Numbered from the stretch's first letter, positions 12,351-24,109 are shown. The stretch: DNA of 64,000 bases from Prinia subflava (GCF_021018805.1 NC_086247.1:96365338-96429337); one strand, 5' to 3'. Notes: generated by a model from the sequence alone, not told the origin. Numbers and translations are program-made.

Positions 12351-12739
12351 GTCGTGAGGCAGATGAGGGATTTTCAGACCGACTCTTACAGCAACTTATG
12401 GGAAAAAATTCTGTAAGTGAAAAAGAAGCAAATCTAACCCAAACAATATAGTTTATGGTTTCTTCTTCCTACCCTGTGTCCTAGTCCAGTAGGATGTTTT
12501 GGGGGTTTATTAGTAATAACAAAATTTAACATCATTTGTTAGAGGAGGAGCAGGAGATGAAGCCTTTCCTTTCCTTCTTTTCCTTTGAATCTGTTACATC
12601 ACTTTTGGAGAGTGTTCTGTTTACCCTGAGTGTTAAAGAGATGACCTACCTGGTATTTTATCTGGTAAACTTAATCTATATAGTCTGCACTATGCCCAGA
12701 AGAGCTGGTGAGACCCCTGACCCAGTAGACCCAGGCGTG

Positions 12740-13217
12740 GAAAATTCTGAGTAGTGTGGAGAATGGGAGGTTATGGGCCAAACCCTGAAAAAAATTTCTG
12801 ACCCTATAGTCTGGGACTTTCCACATAAACAAATACAGAACCCAGCTGAAGTGGTGAAATACCTGAAAGAAAAGTGCTCATTACAACAAGCTGAGCCCTG
12901 GCCTATGCTTATTGCACACTGCTAAATACTGTAAGGTGGCAGATAGAGGCAGGGAGGCAAAAAAATCAGCAACTACCCCAGTCACTCAGGCTGCAGCCAA
13001 CACCCAAATTGCTCAGGTTGTAGCTAAACCAGACAGTGAGCCTCAGATAACCACTAAAACAGTGAGCTTTAGCCACTGGCAGTCATGACCATGGGAAAGA
13101 AGCACAAAACCAAAACTGATCAGCCAGTGGACAATAATAGTCTGGGAAAAACCCTCAAAGCCAGCAACTGACTCAAAATCAGAAGTCCCTATTGAGTCCT
13201 TTTCCCTGAAGGACCTT
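12740..13217 (+). pseudogene. ERVL gag remnant, 5' part
   Basis: The + strand frame contains an MGQTL start at about 12773 and the segment WDFPHKQIQNPAEVVKYLKE, which I recognise as avian ERVL Gag. It has stop codons after about 45 residues and further on. The last bases, ACCTT at 13213-13217, are duplicated on the far side of ERV-A. Not functional. Confidence 0.6.
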
Positions 13218-13869
13218 TGTTATAAATGCCAATCAGATATTCCAATTTTTAATAATAATTTGGTTTATTAATAACAAGTCAAATCACAGAATTTCGATAA
13301 CCCACCAACAGCGGAAAAACTTGACAGAGCTTTCCCAGGAAATGTCAAGGGTGAACCGTGAGATACAGGGTCTGGCAGCCTGCTATCTCCCCCAACGGTT
13401 CACAAATTAGCCTGGTTCGGGGCTTGGTTTTTATACACTTTATTCCACCCCCCATCAATATTTCCCATTGTTTCCCCACCAACTATACAAATTTGGGAGT
13501 TTCCCCGACCAAGCAAAAAGAGTTCTTTTTCCCAGTTCAAATGTTAATGTCCAATTTCAATAGGTCCTTATAGTTGATGAGTAGTCGGGATATCGAAGAT
13601 GTAGCTTGATGGTCCGCGAGGCTGGCACCCAAGGTGTGAGTTGCTGGTGCCAGCTTATCTCCGGGGTCCCTTCCCTGGTGCTTGGGCAGCTGCGGGCTTT
13701 CCTGGAAAATCCCTTTGTTCTCTTCTGAATGGAGGCACCGGCTGTCTCAGGGCTGTCAGTTTCGCTGTCTGCTGCAAAATCTCTTAAAACATAAACTTCT
13801 ACCTGATATCACTTTATACAACTTTATAAATTCCTAATTTATCATAAGAACATGAATTAACCATTCCTC
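13218..13869 (-). repeat. ERV-A 3' LTR
   Basis: A copy of the LTR at 20811-21481. It carries a TATA box (reverse complement of TTTTTATA at 13428-13434) and a poly(A) signal (reverse complement of TTTATT at 13264-13269). Compared with the other LTR it lacks 9 bp near 13450 and the outermost 10 bp of U3 on the internal side, where the sequence runs straight from the coding region's purine tract into GAGGAATGG. Confidence 0.9.
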
Positions 13870-14672
13870 TTTTTCTTTAAATCTACCTCAAATTTTTCCA
13901 GAGCCAGAAAGGCTCTTTTTCTTTGTTGTTTCTTTATTTTTCTATTTCTACTAGTTTTTACTAATTTGATCACCCACCCCAAAGGATTCACATATCTTGG
14001 TTTCCATTGTAACTTTGAAGTCCAAAATAGTATTCCTAGAACCCCTAGTCCCATCATTCCTATTCCTCCTCTCATTATCCAATCCCATCCCGAACTCTCT
14101 GGGGATGAGTTATCCTGTTTGCTTGGCATATTTTCTCCTTCCCTTTTTAGAAAGTAATCTATCCTTTTCGATTGTGATTCTACCCAAAATTCACTTATGG
14201 GACAGTTTTCAAGTTTTTTCCAAGAACTACCTTTGACCAATTCTATTATTAATTTCATCTTTCCCATTTCTTTTTGCATATCAGTTAAGAATTCAATTGT
14301 TTTCGTCCTCAGTTCCCTTATGAGGACTGAGCTGCCTGATGTTAAACCTTCCGTGGAGGCTCCTTTAAGGGAGACATCTGAGGAGGGAGAGGACATTTGT
14401 AACCCTTGATCTTTAGGTGGGGTTTTTCGGTCAAAGTCCGTGTTTTCCAATTTAATCCCTGGGTCCAAACTTCCCTTTTGAGGGCGCTCACCAGAGGACC
14501 GAACCTTAGCTTCAGGTCTGTCTATACTGGGGAATGTCCGACTGAGCTTTGTCGTGTTGTTCCAGCCACTTATGGGGCTTATAACTAGGCTTATTACCAT
14601 TAGAGCGATCCACAGACCAATACCTCTGTTTGTACCAGTGCCCATTGGGTTGCGTCCAGTGGCGAGGCCCAT
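13857..14672 (-). CDS. Unrecognised membrane protein ORF in the env position of ERV-A
   Basis: An intact ORF of 271 codons lies where env is expected, between integrase and the 3' LTR. The first ATG is at 14672; the open frame reaches slightly further upstream through a TTG. The protein has a hydrophobic N-terminal segment (about residues 18-35, ending near SPISG) that looks like a signal peptide. A polar Ser/Pro/Lys-rich region follows, then a helical stretch (about 116-148), NxS/T sequons near 38-41 and 188-190, and a membrane segment (about 199-217, GGIGMMGLGVLGILFW). The tail is about 50 residues and very basic. It has one cysteine and no visible CWLC motif, CX6CC motif, furin site, fusion peptide or immunosuppressive-domain motif. 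It could be an envelope reduced by internal deletion to its leader and C-terminal membrane part, or an unrelated gene. Function unknown. Confidence 0.6.
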   Translation of the reverse strand: MGLATGRNPMGTGTNRGIGLWIALMVISLVISPISGWNNTTKLSRTFPSIDRPEAKVRSSGERPQKGSLDPGIKLENTDFDRKTPPKDQGLQMSSPSSDVSLKGASTEGLTSGSSVLIRELRTKTIEFLTDMQKEMGKMKLIIELVKGSSWKKLENCPISEFWVESQSKRIDYFLKREGENMPSKQDNSSPESSGWDWIMRGGIGMMGLGVLGILFWTSKLQWKPRYVNPLGWVIKLVKTSRNRKIKKQQRKRAFLALEKFEVDLKKKRNG

Positions 14673-15067
14673 TCTTTGTCTTCTCAACAGCAAGTAAAGG
14701 TTGCTCCGATCCTCTTTCTGGTTTTTGGCCTTATCTGTCGGGTCCCTTTAGACAGTTCTGGTTACTAAATCCCGGCCAGGAGCTTTTTGGACCCAAACTT
14801 TCGGTTTCGGTTTCCGACTTTTTCTCCACCCCTGCCCACCGAATTTTAAGTTCTTAGTCAATTGGTTCCCAATTACCCACCGATCACAAGGTTAAAAATG
14901 TTTCTCTTACGGTTACCCGCCTCCTTCTGGGTTTTACAATGAAGATCAAAATCTTTCTTTTGGTCTTCTACTCCACGGTTTCGAGTTCCTTCGGGTGATC
15001 ACGTCCTCGACGGAGACAGACTCTCAGATCTCCTGGGGAAGAAATGACTTTCCAGTCGGTGCACTCC

Positions 15068-18000
15068 TTAGGTGCTTCCAATCTCTTGACTCGGGAGACC
15101 TTTCTCAGCTGTTCTTATAGCTGTGTCTGTGGTTAAAAGAACAAGGAAAGGTCCCTCCCAATGAGGGGTTAATGATGCTTCCTTCCAAGCTTTTATTACC
15201 ACTTTATCTCCGGGTTGTATTTTATGGATAGCAAATCCTAAAGGAGTACTTTGCAGGATTATGCCTTTCTTTCTCAATGCTTCCAGATTTTTGTGTATTG
15301 CTATCAAATAGGGCTGAATTTGCGAATCTTCCAATCGAGGGTGACCTACTGGCATTCCATGTTCATATGGCATACCATATAACATTTCAAACGGAGATAG
15401 TCCACCGTTGGAGCTTGGCATAGTTCTTATATTTAATAAAGCCAATGGTAAGCACTTCACCCAAGACATTTTTGATTCAAGCATTATTTTTGCTAATTGA
15501 GCTTTTAAGGTTTGGTTCATCCTTTCAACCCTTCCCGAACTCTGGGGGTGCCAAGGGGTGTGGTAATCCCATCGAATTCCCAGAGTGCTAACCAAATGTT
15601 TTGTGACCTTTGAAGTAAAGTGCGTTCCTTGATCTGAATCAATATGGTCTATAATTCCATACCGGGGAATAATCTCTTCCAAGATTATTTTCGCAACCAC
15701 TTGAGCAGTTGCCCTGGAACTGGGAAAAGCCTCTATTCAATGGGTTAATTGATCAGTTATTACTAATAGATACCTATACCTTCCTACCTTTGGGAGTTCG
15801 GTAAAATCTACTTGTACCCTGCCAAAGCGGCCGACCACCCCAGGGATTTTGTTTAGACCTAGTCCTGTTTATTCTCTGACAAGTAACACACCCTAGTATT
15901 CTTGGTTTGCTATCTCATATATTCCCTTACAACCGAAGAATTTTAGAAAATGTTCAGCCAATGCTTGGGTTCCCCAATGAGTTTGAGCATGTAATCGATT
16001 TAGAATTTTCCTGGTATATCCCTTTGATATCAATTCCCTGCCATCAGGTAAATTTCCATTTTTCTCCCTCTAGTTTTGCTCCCATTCTCTGGTAATCTTT
16101 AATTTCATCTTCAGATAATCGGCACGGATATTCCTGCTGGGTATTTTCCTTTTCCTCCCAGGTTTTTATTGCAAGAAGGGCTGCCCGTTTTGCTTCTTGA
16201 TCTGCTAAATTATTTCCATGAGTCCTAAATTGCATTCCTGATTGATGTCCTTTTACATGCACTACTGCGATAGCCTTTGGTCCTCGAACAGCCTCTAGAA
16301 CTTGTCGGATTAGTTCACTATGTACCAATCCTTTTCCCCGGGTGCTGATCAGACCTCTCTCTTCCCAAATTTTCCCAAAAGTATGTATTATTCCATAGGA
16401 ATATTTGGAATCTGTGAAGATGGTACCCGTTTTCCCCTTTAGTCTTTTTAGTGCCTGTAGCATTGCAAAGACTTCACAAGCCTGGGCAGACCAATTAGTA
16501 TTTAATGGTCCGGACTTGATTATCTTTCCTGTTTTTCCGTCTACTATGGCATACCCAGTTTTCCTTTTTCCATCAATTACCCTTGCGGACCCATCTATGA
16601 ACCATTTTTCACCCATATCCAGTTCCTCTTCCTCTAAGTCTGATCTTATTTTAGTTTGTAATTCCACAATCTCTGAGCACTCGTGACTATACTCCTCAGA
16701 TCCCCCCTGAACAGAAACTGGGCGGGGTTTCATGCTGTAGCGGTACGGAGTTCTAACTCTGGGGAATTTATCAGAATAGCCTCATATTTTAGCAGCTGGG
16801 AGTCAGTGAGCCATTTATCTGCGTTCTGTTGCAATATACTCCTAACATTGTGAGGGGTATACACCACCAAATGGGTGCCGAAAGTTACTTTCTTTGCCTC
16901 TTCCACCATCGAAGCCATGGCCACAATTGCCTGTAAGCATGTGGGCCATCCTTGGCTAACAGGGTCTGATAATTTAGAAACATACCCCACTGGTTTCCTG
17001 GCTCCCGCCCATTCCTGTGTAAGAACTCCATACGCTGTATGATTACTAACATCCACGAAAAGCTGGAATTCTCGTTTAATATCAGGCAAACATAATACCG
17101 GTGCAGATGTTAATACCCCCTTAAGTGTTTCTAAGCTTCTATCATCTTCCTCGTCCCATTTGACGCGGTCAGTGGTAAGCTTGTCATACAGAAACTTAGT
17201 TTTTTCACTATACCCTTCGATCCACTGCCTACAATATCCCAAAAGTCCTAACAACTGTCTAATTTCCTTCTTTGTCCTTGGTGGGGGTAAGACTACAATT
17301 CCTGATACATGCTCAGGGTCTAATTTCTTTTTCCTCTTTACCAACCAATGTCCTAAGTATTTTACCTCCTGTTCTGTGAACTGTAATTTTGATTTTGATA
17401 CTTTCAATCCCTTTTTCCCTAGAAAATTTAACAATTCTATTGTGCCTGCCCTGACCTTCCCTTCCTCAGGTCCTGCAGTTAATATGTCATCTACGTACTG
17501 CAGGATTTTAGTTCCTTCCGCTGGGACGAATTGATCCAAGAATTTTCCCAAAGCCTGAGCGAACAAATTTGGCGAATCAGTGAAACCCTGGGGTAGAGAA
17601 GTCCACCTACCTGATGTTTCCGATTGGTATCTGGGTCTTCCCACTGGAAAGCAAAGAAATCTCGACTATCCTCTGCCAGAGGACACGTCCAAAATGCATC
17701 CTTCAGATCTATTACGCTATACCATACATCCTCCGAGGAAATTTGATGTAACAATGTGTAGGGATTAGCTACTATGGGGAAGTTAGTTTTTGTTCTCTGG
17801 TTTACCGCCCTTAAGTCCTGGACTAAACGATAATTGCCATCAGGTTTTTTCACTGCCAGTATAGGGGTATTATGCCTAGAAATGCAGGGTTCAAGCACCT
17901 TTCTCCTCAGCAGATCCTCAATTATAGGTTTCAGTCCCTTCCTCCCTTCCATAGAGATATAATATTGTTTCACCCGAATGGGATCTTCTGGTCTTTGGAT

Positions 18001-18459
18001 CTCTATAGATATCGGACTCATCTCAATCAATCCCCCTTCTCCTGGGGTGTGCCAAACTGAGGGGTCGATTTCTTCTTCATCTTTTTCAGTCAACTGGTAT
18101 AAATTTACCACAATTTTAGCATCTCTCACCAAGAGATTTATTCCTAAAGTCACTATTAAGTCCCTTCCCAGGAGATTGTAATCTGCTTCTTCTACCAATA
18201 ATAAATTATTTACACACACTCTGTCTTCCAATTCAATAGTTACTTCTTCAATTATCGGAACCCTGAAAGGTTCTCCTTTAGCTCCAATTACCAGTACCAT
18301 TCCTGTACCTTTACTACATCCTTTTGGTAGTTTCCTGACGGTAGACCGTTCAGCCCCTGTATCAACTAAAAACAACACCTCCTCCTTGTGGGGTTCTATT
18401 CTCAGTTACCTTAGGCTCTTGTGATGGTCTTGACCCCAGAGAGAAGAGCCCAAGGATTT
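15068..18459 (-). pseudogene. ERV-A pro-pol, frameshifted
   Basis: Open segments on the minus strand follow retroviral order. Protease with LVDTGAE and the start of reverse transcriptase are at 17491-18378. The reverse-transcriptase core with LPQGF and YVDD, plus the connection region, is at 16730-17644. RNase H (FIDGSA, then E, TDSKYS and LADQEA) is at 16044-16733. Integrase is at about 15068-16060 with an HAQTH zinc-finger half, CVTC, a VDFTE first Asp, DSDQG and the SSGRVER Glu. The segments lie in different frames, with breaks near 18400, 17600, 16735, 16050 and 15850, and a TGA falls where a Trp codon is expected near 15745. The gene cannot make a full Pol. Motif spacing is normal for class I ERVs. 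Confidence 0.85.
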
Positions 18460-18460
18460 C

Positions 18461-20089
18461 CTATTTGTTCTTAAACATGTTTTCATCCTTTTTTCTTTTT
18501 CTACATTCCTTTTTTATGTGTCCTTTTCCTCCACAGTAAAAACACCTATATGTTTCCCTCTGTTCCGGCAGGGACCTTCCAGGTTTTTCCCTCATGCCAC
18601 CCCTCCTTTCCAGGAATTCAGGCCTCCGAGAGGAGGGTTCTTTACTCTGAATTTCCCGCATGGCCGCTACCAAGACCCGCGCTTGCATGTTATGCTGAGT
18701 TTCTTCCCGTCACATATACACCTTCTGAGCTTCCCTTAACAACTCCTGCAATCCGCGTTCTTGCCAATCCTCGATTTTCTCAAGTTTCCTCCTAGTATCC
18801 TCCCACAACTTAGCAACAAATTGAGTTTTGAGCAACACCTCTCCCACCGGGGAGTTAGGGTCTGTACCCGAATACATTTGTAAACTTTTTCTTAACTGAT
18901 CAAGCCACTCCAATGGAGTTTCATCCTTGCCCTGACATTCATTCATTGCTTTACTAATATTCTGACCTCTAGGTACAGCCTCCTTGATACCCTGCACCAC
19001 AATGCTTCTTAAATCCATCATATTTTTCCTGCCCTCCTCCGTCTGCGGACTCCACTCCGGTCTATGGCTGGGCCATTTTAAATCACTGGGGGTTCCTTGT
19101 GGATTCCATTTTTCCCACTCCCTCATTCCTGCCTGCCTGATTAATTCCCTTTCTTCCAAATTAAACAATGTTCTTAAGATTGCCATGATGTCATCATAAG
19201 TGTAAATATTAGGACCTAGGAACTCATCAACCTTTTCAGCAACCCCTAAAGGATCATCCATCAGACTTCCCATTTCCCGTTTAAACGCTCTCACATCTGT
19301 GGTATTAATAGGTATGTTCACAAATCCTATAATTCCAGGGGCAGTGGGAACCTCTCGTAAGGGATATAATCCCTTTCCTTCTTCTTCTATCTCACTATCT
19401 CCCTTGCTAATTTTTCTCCCCTTGCTCCTGGTTCTTCTCACTGGAGGAGAGATAGCGGGCTTAGATTCGGGGTGCGTGCGTTGACTCGGACCAGGAAGGG
19501 AGATAGCATCTTTCTCAGGGAGCGGGGTTTCAGGAGGGCAAGGAAGCGGCGGAGCAGGGGTCTCGATTACTGAGACCCCGCTCTCCAGCGGTGGCGCGGA
19601 TGCCATTACGGCATAATCCCGAACACACTGCTGATCGAGATTATATGCAGAATCTTGTATCGGGGCAGGGGCTGGTATCAGTGGGGGCGTATAGGGAGGG
19701 GGTAGGTAGTCCAGGGGTTCCCATTCCTCTTTTCTTCCTGTTTTTACCGGGTACATTCTAATTCTCGAATTCTCCCACAATTGAGCATACTCTAATTCCT
19801 CTACTTCCCTCACTTCCTTATTTCTTACATACTTACACAAAGCCTGACAAGTCCATAAATCAAATGTACCAAACATCGGCCAAACCACAAGTTTCTCTAT
19901 TTCTTTACCTCCCCATACTTCCATACAGAAGTATACCATTCTTTGCTTAGATTTCTCCCACCCTTCGGGATATTCTCTCCAACCTTCCAATATCCATCCC
20001 AGGGGACTTCCCCTCGGGATCTCTGGGACCACCTCCTCTGAGGTTTCCCATAACTGATGTCCCATATCTTTACTAAGATACAACCCCAT
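18461..20089 (-). pseudogene. ERV-A gag, one in-frame stop
   Basis: A Gag polyprotein of gammaretroviral type, starting at the ATG at 20089. The N-terminus MGLYLS fits a myristoylation signal. Matrix is followed by a proline-rich region with a PPPY late-domain motif at residues 130-133, then a capsid with a major-homology-region-like segment (QGKDETPLEWLDQLRKS). The nucleocapsid has a single CCHC zinc knuckle (CFYCGGKGHIKKEC) near 18520. A TGA at 18710-18712 interrupts the frame between capsid and nucleocapsid; a C-to-T change at a CpG would explain it. The frame then stays open to a TAG at 18461-18463. A terminal TAG just ahead of the protease fits readthrough expression, but a one-base offset now separates the two. 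Confidence 0.85.
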
Positions 20090-20788
20090 CCTTCCCGTGG
20101 CTCAGAAGTTACGATGGGTTTACAAAAAAATTAAATCCCAAGTCTTTTCCGACCTCGGTGCCGTTAACCTAGTTGTCCGCCAGAGGATCAATCTGGAGAG
20201 GTTTGTTTAACGGCAGGCTCAGCCACCACCACCGAAAAAATTAATGGACCCTATGGTCACAGTCAAGAAGGCTTACTCTTCCCTGAACTCTACTGGGATG
20301 TCTCCTTTCCTTCCAGACTCCCGGTGACCATCAACCTCCCCATCGGGAGACACTCACACAAATTTCACAAACCCACTCGCTTCCCTGTTGATCGGCCGTG
20401 ACCCTCGCGGGACGACGGAAACGCGATCTCGAGGTCCGCTCTCGCTTCGTGATATCACATCTCGTTCACACACACACACTCACACACACTTTCTCATTCG
20501 CTAGGTCACCCCCACTCAACCTCGCAATACTTACGATCCAGTTTTCTTGCGTGGATTCTTTGTGCACATAGATTTTTACGAGTGAACTAAAGCCGCGGTT
20601 ACCAGGGATACTTCCCTGCTGAGTTCCTGAGCCCACCCAAGCTAGCTTGTCCTATTTACCCCTCCGCTGTGGTGGTAATTTTGGGTTCGTTTAGCCAGTA
20701 GGTTCTGCTGAACTTATCTGCCAGGCAGCTTTTTACGGCGGGACGCCTCCCAGTCAGATACGGGGGTCCGCAGATTTTTCCAAAACTG

Positions 20789-20806
20789 GCCCCGCTTAGG
20801 GCGCCA
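20789..20806 (-). promoter_or_regulatory. ERV-A primer-binding site (tRNA-Lys-like)
   Basis: On the minus strand, four bases after the 5' LTR, the sequence is TGGCGCCCTAAGCGGGGC. It matches the 3' end of tRNA-Lys (CTT type) at about 15 of 18 positions, from memory of the tRNA. Confidence 0.6.
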
Positions 20807-20810
20807 TAAT

Positions 20811-21481
20811 TGTTATAAATGCCAATCAGATATTCCAATTTTTAATAATAATTTGGTTTATTAATAACAAGTCAAATCACAGAATTTCGATAACCCACCA
20901 ACAGCGGAAAAACTTGACAGAGCTTTCCCAGGAAATGTCAAGGGTGAACCGTGAGATACAGGGTCTGGCAGCCTGCTATCTCCCCCAACGGTTCACAAAT
21001 TAGCCCGGTTCGGGGCTTGGTTTTTATACACTTTATTCCGCCCCCGGCAATATTTCCCCGTATTTCCCATTGTTTCCCCACCAACTATACAAATTTGGGA
21101 GTTTCCCCGACCAAGCAAAAAGAGTTCTTTTTCCCAGTTCAAATGTTAATGTCCAATTTCAATAGGTCCTTATAGTTGATGAGTAGTCGGGATATCGAAG
21201 ATGTAGCTTGATGGTCCGCGAGGCTGGCACCCAAGGTGTGAGTTGCTGGTGCCAGCTTATCTCCGGGGTCCCTTCCCTGGTGCTTGGGCAGCTGCGGGCT
21301 TTCCTGGAAAATCCCTTTGTTCTCTTCTGAATGGAGGCACCGGCTGTCTCAGGGCTGTCAGTTTCGCTGTCTGCTGCAAAATCTCTTAAAACATAAACTT
21401 CTACCTGATATCACTTTATACAACTTTATAAATTCCTAATTTATCATAAGAACATGAATTAACCATTCCTCATTTATAACA
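20811..21481 (-). repeat. ERV-A 5' LTR
   Basis: 671 bp with perfect 11-bp inverted ends (TGTTATAAATG and CATTTATAACA). Its outer edge is fixed by the ACCTT duplication at 21482-21486. TATA and poly(A) signals are at the equivalent places to the 3' LTR (poly(A) at 20857-20862). Confidence 0.92.
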
Positions 21482-22580
21482 ACCTTCATGGTCTGAGAAA
21501 GGATTACACTCAACAGCCTACTGAATCTGTAATTAGTTAGTCCACCTTTGGGACGCTGCAAGTGGGGCTGCAATTCTGGAAGGTACTGAAGCAAGGCATT
21601 TGGAATCCCTGTCACATGATCCAGTTATAGACCAAAGAATAGTGAGGAAGGCTAACCCTCACAGTCTCTGGGCACAGATCTTCAGAAGTGTAGAGCAAAA
21701 ATATCTATGTGCAGATGATCTCTATAGGCAACAAACCCAGTGGAAAACCATAGGAAAAATGATTCAACGCTTGAGAGAAATGGCAGTAACAAAGATTGTC
21801 TTCTCAGATGACCTGACAACTAGAAGTCCACACATGGTACCGTGTACATCCGTGATGTGACATAAACTTGTATGACTTAGGCCACAGGAATACACTACTG
21901 CTTTAGCAATAATGAAGTGTAATGACATGGAGGAGACCATGCTTTATCTGGCAAAGAAGCTCTGAGCATATGCAGGTGCCATGCATGGCCCAACACATGA
22001 AAGAATCACAGCTGTGAAAACCCCTCTGCAGAAATGAGAAAATAAGATAGAGGAAAATCACAAGAAACTCAGAGAGCAGATTAAAGAGGGCCTTCTCCAA
22101 ATCTCGGCAATACAGATCAAAAGTTCTTGTACCAAATGCAGACATCCCCCAGACAGGTAGAGAAAGTACACCCCACAAGGTAAGCTGTGATTCCTCCTGC
22201 ATGATTGTGAGGAAAACATGAAGTGGGATAGAAAACCCACTGCTGCTCTGGCACAATGGGTGAGTGAATTGAAGGCAAAACTCAGGAGGAAGTTTCTTGC
22301 AAAAGAAAGCAACTCCAATTGCCCATAGCCAAACTGCCAAATATGATGATGATGACATGTCCAATCCCCTTGAAGAAACCTCTAAGACATACACCTAGGA
22401 ATGAAAAGATGACCAGGCTTAGAGGAGCCCTGCCTCTAGCCAAGTCAAGGTGGAAGAATACTTCTTTCAGACTGTGTGAATTTGTTGGCCTGTCACATCA
22501 GAACCGCAAAAATAGCGGTGTCAATAGCCCAGTCACACTAATTCCATCAAAACCTGTGGGGCAAAATCTGTTTCTATTGC
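21482..22580 (+). pseudogene. ERVL gag remnant, 3' part
   Basis: Continuation of the ERVL gag after ERV-A, beginning with the duplicated ACCTT. All frames are broken by stops. Short open pieces read as polar helical Gag-like protein, but no zinc knuckle is visible. Assignment rests mainly on position between the ERVL gag start and the ERVL pol. Confidence 0.45.
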
Positions 22581-22599
22581 TGGTGTAACAGGGGAATCA

Positions 22600-23690
22600 C
22601 AAAATTTGACTTTAATGACAGCTAATGTGAGCCTAACTGGAAAGGAGTGAAAGAAACACTCTACTGTGACTGGCTCAGAGGCTCCATACATTTTGGGCAT
22701 AGACTTCCTCTAAAGTGAGTATTTCAAAGACCCAAAAGGACTCAAGTAGGTATTTGAGATAGCTGTAAAGACAGAAGGTGTTAAGCAATGGAACACCTTG
22801 CCTGAACTATCAGAGAATCCATCTGCATTAAAACTTCTGAAGGGAGAAGAGCAATGAATACCAATTGCCACTTCAACAGTATATCACCGACAGTACAGAA
22901 CAACTTGAAACACTGTGATTCCCATCCACAAGATGATTGGTGAGCTAGAAAGCCAAAGAGTAGTCAACCCACTCACCCTTCAACAGTCTCATTTGGCCTG
23001 TGTGCAAATCTGAAGAAGAATGGAAATTGACTGTTGACTATTGTGCTTTAAATGAAGTGACTTCACCATTGAGTGCTGCTGTGCCAAACATGTTGGAGCT
23101 CCAGTACAAGCTGGAGTCCAAGGCAGCAAATTAATATGCCACTATTACATTGCCAATGCATTTTTCTCCATTACTTTGGCAGCAAAATGCAATCCTCAGT
23201 TTGCCTTCACGTAGAGGGGAGTGCAGTACACCTGGAACTGATTTCCCGAGAAGTGGAAGCACAGTCCTACCATCTGCCATGGGCTGATCCAAACTGCACA
23301 AAAAAAAGGTGAAGCTCTAAAACATCTGCAGTACATTGATGTCATCATTGTGTAGAGGAACATGGCAGCAAAAGTGTTTGAAAAAGGAGAAAAAAATCAT
23401 TCAAATTCTCCTGAAAACTGATTTTGCCATCAAGAAGAACAAAGTTAAGGGACCTGCTCAGAAGATCCAATTCCTGGGAGTGAAGTGCAAGATGGACGGC
23501 ATCAGATTCTCACACAATATCATCAATAAAATCACAGCAATGTTTCCACCAACCAACAAGAAGGAAATGCAAACTTTCTTAAGTGCCATAGGCTTTTCAA
23601 AAATGCATGTTCCTGAGTACAACCAAATTGTGAGCCCTGTTTACCTAGTTACCCGCAAAAAACCCCACTTTCCAGTGGGGCCCTAAACAC
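22600..23690 (+). pseudogene. ERVL pro-pol remnant
   Basis: Decayed protease and reverse transcriptase of an avian ERVL. Recognisable pieces include ILGIDFL (protease end, about 22695), a YRTT...PIHKMI.ELESQRVV segment (about 22895-22970), SPTICHGLIQTA (about 23260), an altered catalytic box near 23330, and KGPAQKIQFLGVKCKMDGIR followed by ITAMFPPTNKKEMQTFL (23445-23580). Several stops and frame changes lie between them. RNase H, integrase and dUTPase parts are not found, and sequence from about 23690 is unrelated. An ancient, inactive copy. Confidence 0.8.
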
Positions 23691-23885
23691 ATAGTTTGAA
23701 TCTATAACTTATGAATTTTGTCCCTTGTTTTGTTAGAATAACATGTTGAACAGCTCAGAATTTTGCTTGCTCCTACCTCTGATACATTTGTTAGGTGTGG
23801 AATACTTTCATGCCTGAACCTTAGTCCAGTTCATTGAGTGAGATGCAGTATGAAAATACATTTTCCTGTGTGCACTGTCACACAG

Positions 23886-24080
23886 TGTATTGGTTTTGCA
23901 CGGCCTGATTTTTGGTAGCAGGGTGCCCACAGAGCAGGCTTCTGTGAGAAGCTGCTGGAAGCTTCCACCATGTCCAGCAGAGCCAATCCCTGATGGCTCT
24001 GAAGATGGACAAGCTGCTGGCCAAAGCTGGGTCAATTAGAGAGGCTGGTAACACCTCTGTGATAACACATTTAAGAAGAA
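23886..24080 (+). mobile_element. ERVL-type LTR fragment
   Basis: Begins TGTATTGGTTTTGCACGG and contains a GAAGCTGCTGGAAGCTTCCA segment and a TTTAAGAAG TATA-like motif near 24070. I recognise this as the U3 part of a common avian ERVL LTR. The R/U5 part cannot be followed. Confidence 0.5.
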
Positions 24081-24109
24081 AATCAAAACAAAGTGAGGGC
24101 ACAGATTTT

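Larger units (their letters stand above)
13218..21481 (-). mobile_element. ERV-A, near-complete class I provirus
   Basis: An 8.26-kb minus-strand provirus with an LTR at each end, flanked by ACCTT (13213-13217 and 21482-21486). In element order it has the 5' LTR (20811-21481), a tRNA-Lys-like primer-binding site, gag, pro-pol, a short ORF in the env position, a purine tract, and the 3' LTR (13218-13869). Gag has one zinc knuckle, Gag ends in TAG ahead of the protease, and RNase H is followed by integrase. These are features of gammaretrovirus-like (class I) elements. Pol carries several frame breaks. The LTRs differ by only about four substitutions and one 9-bp gap, so the insertion is young. 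Confidence 0.9.
12740..23690 (+). mobile_element. Decayed ERVL provirus, split by ERV-A
   Basis: An old class III (ERVL-type) retrovirus on the + strand, with gag-like sequence at 12740-13217 and 21482-22580 and pro-pol at about 22600-23690. It is interrupted by ERV-A, whose target duplication (ACCTT) lies inside the gag. Many in-frame stops are present. Integrase and a 3' LTR were not found, so it is truncated after the reverse transcriptase. LTR-H at 10951-11638 may be its 5' LTR. Confidence 0.7.

Noticed and set aside
20463..20492. Short CA-rich run in the ERV-A leader
   Set aside because: Too short and ordinary to list as a feature; considered as a packaging or regulatory element without evidence.
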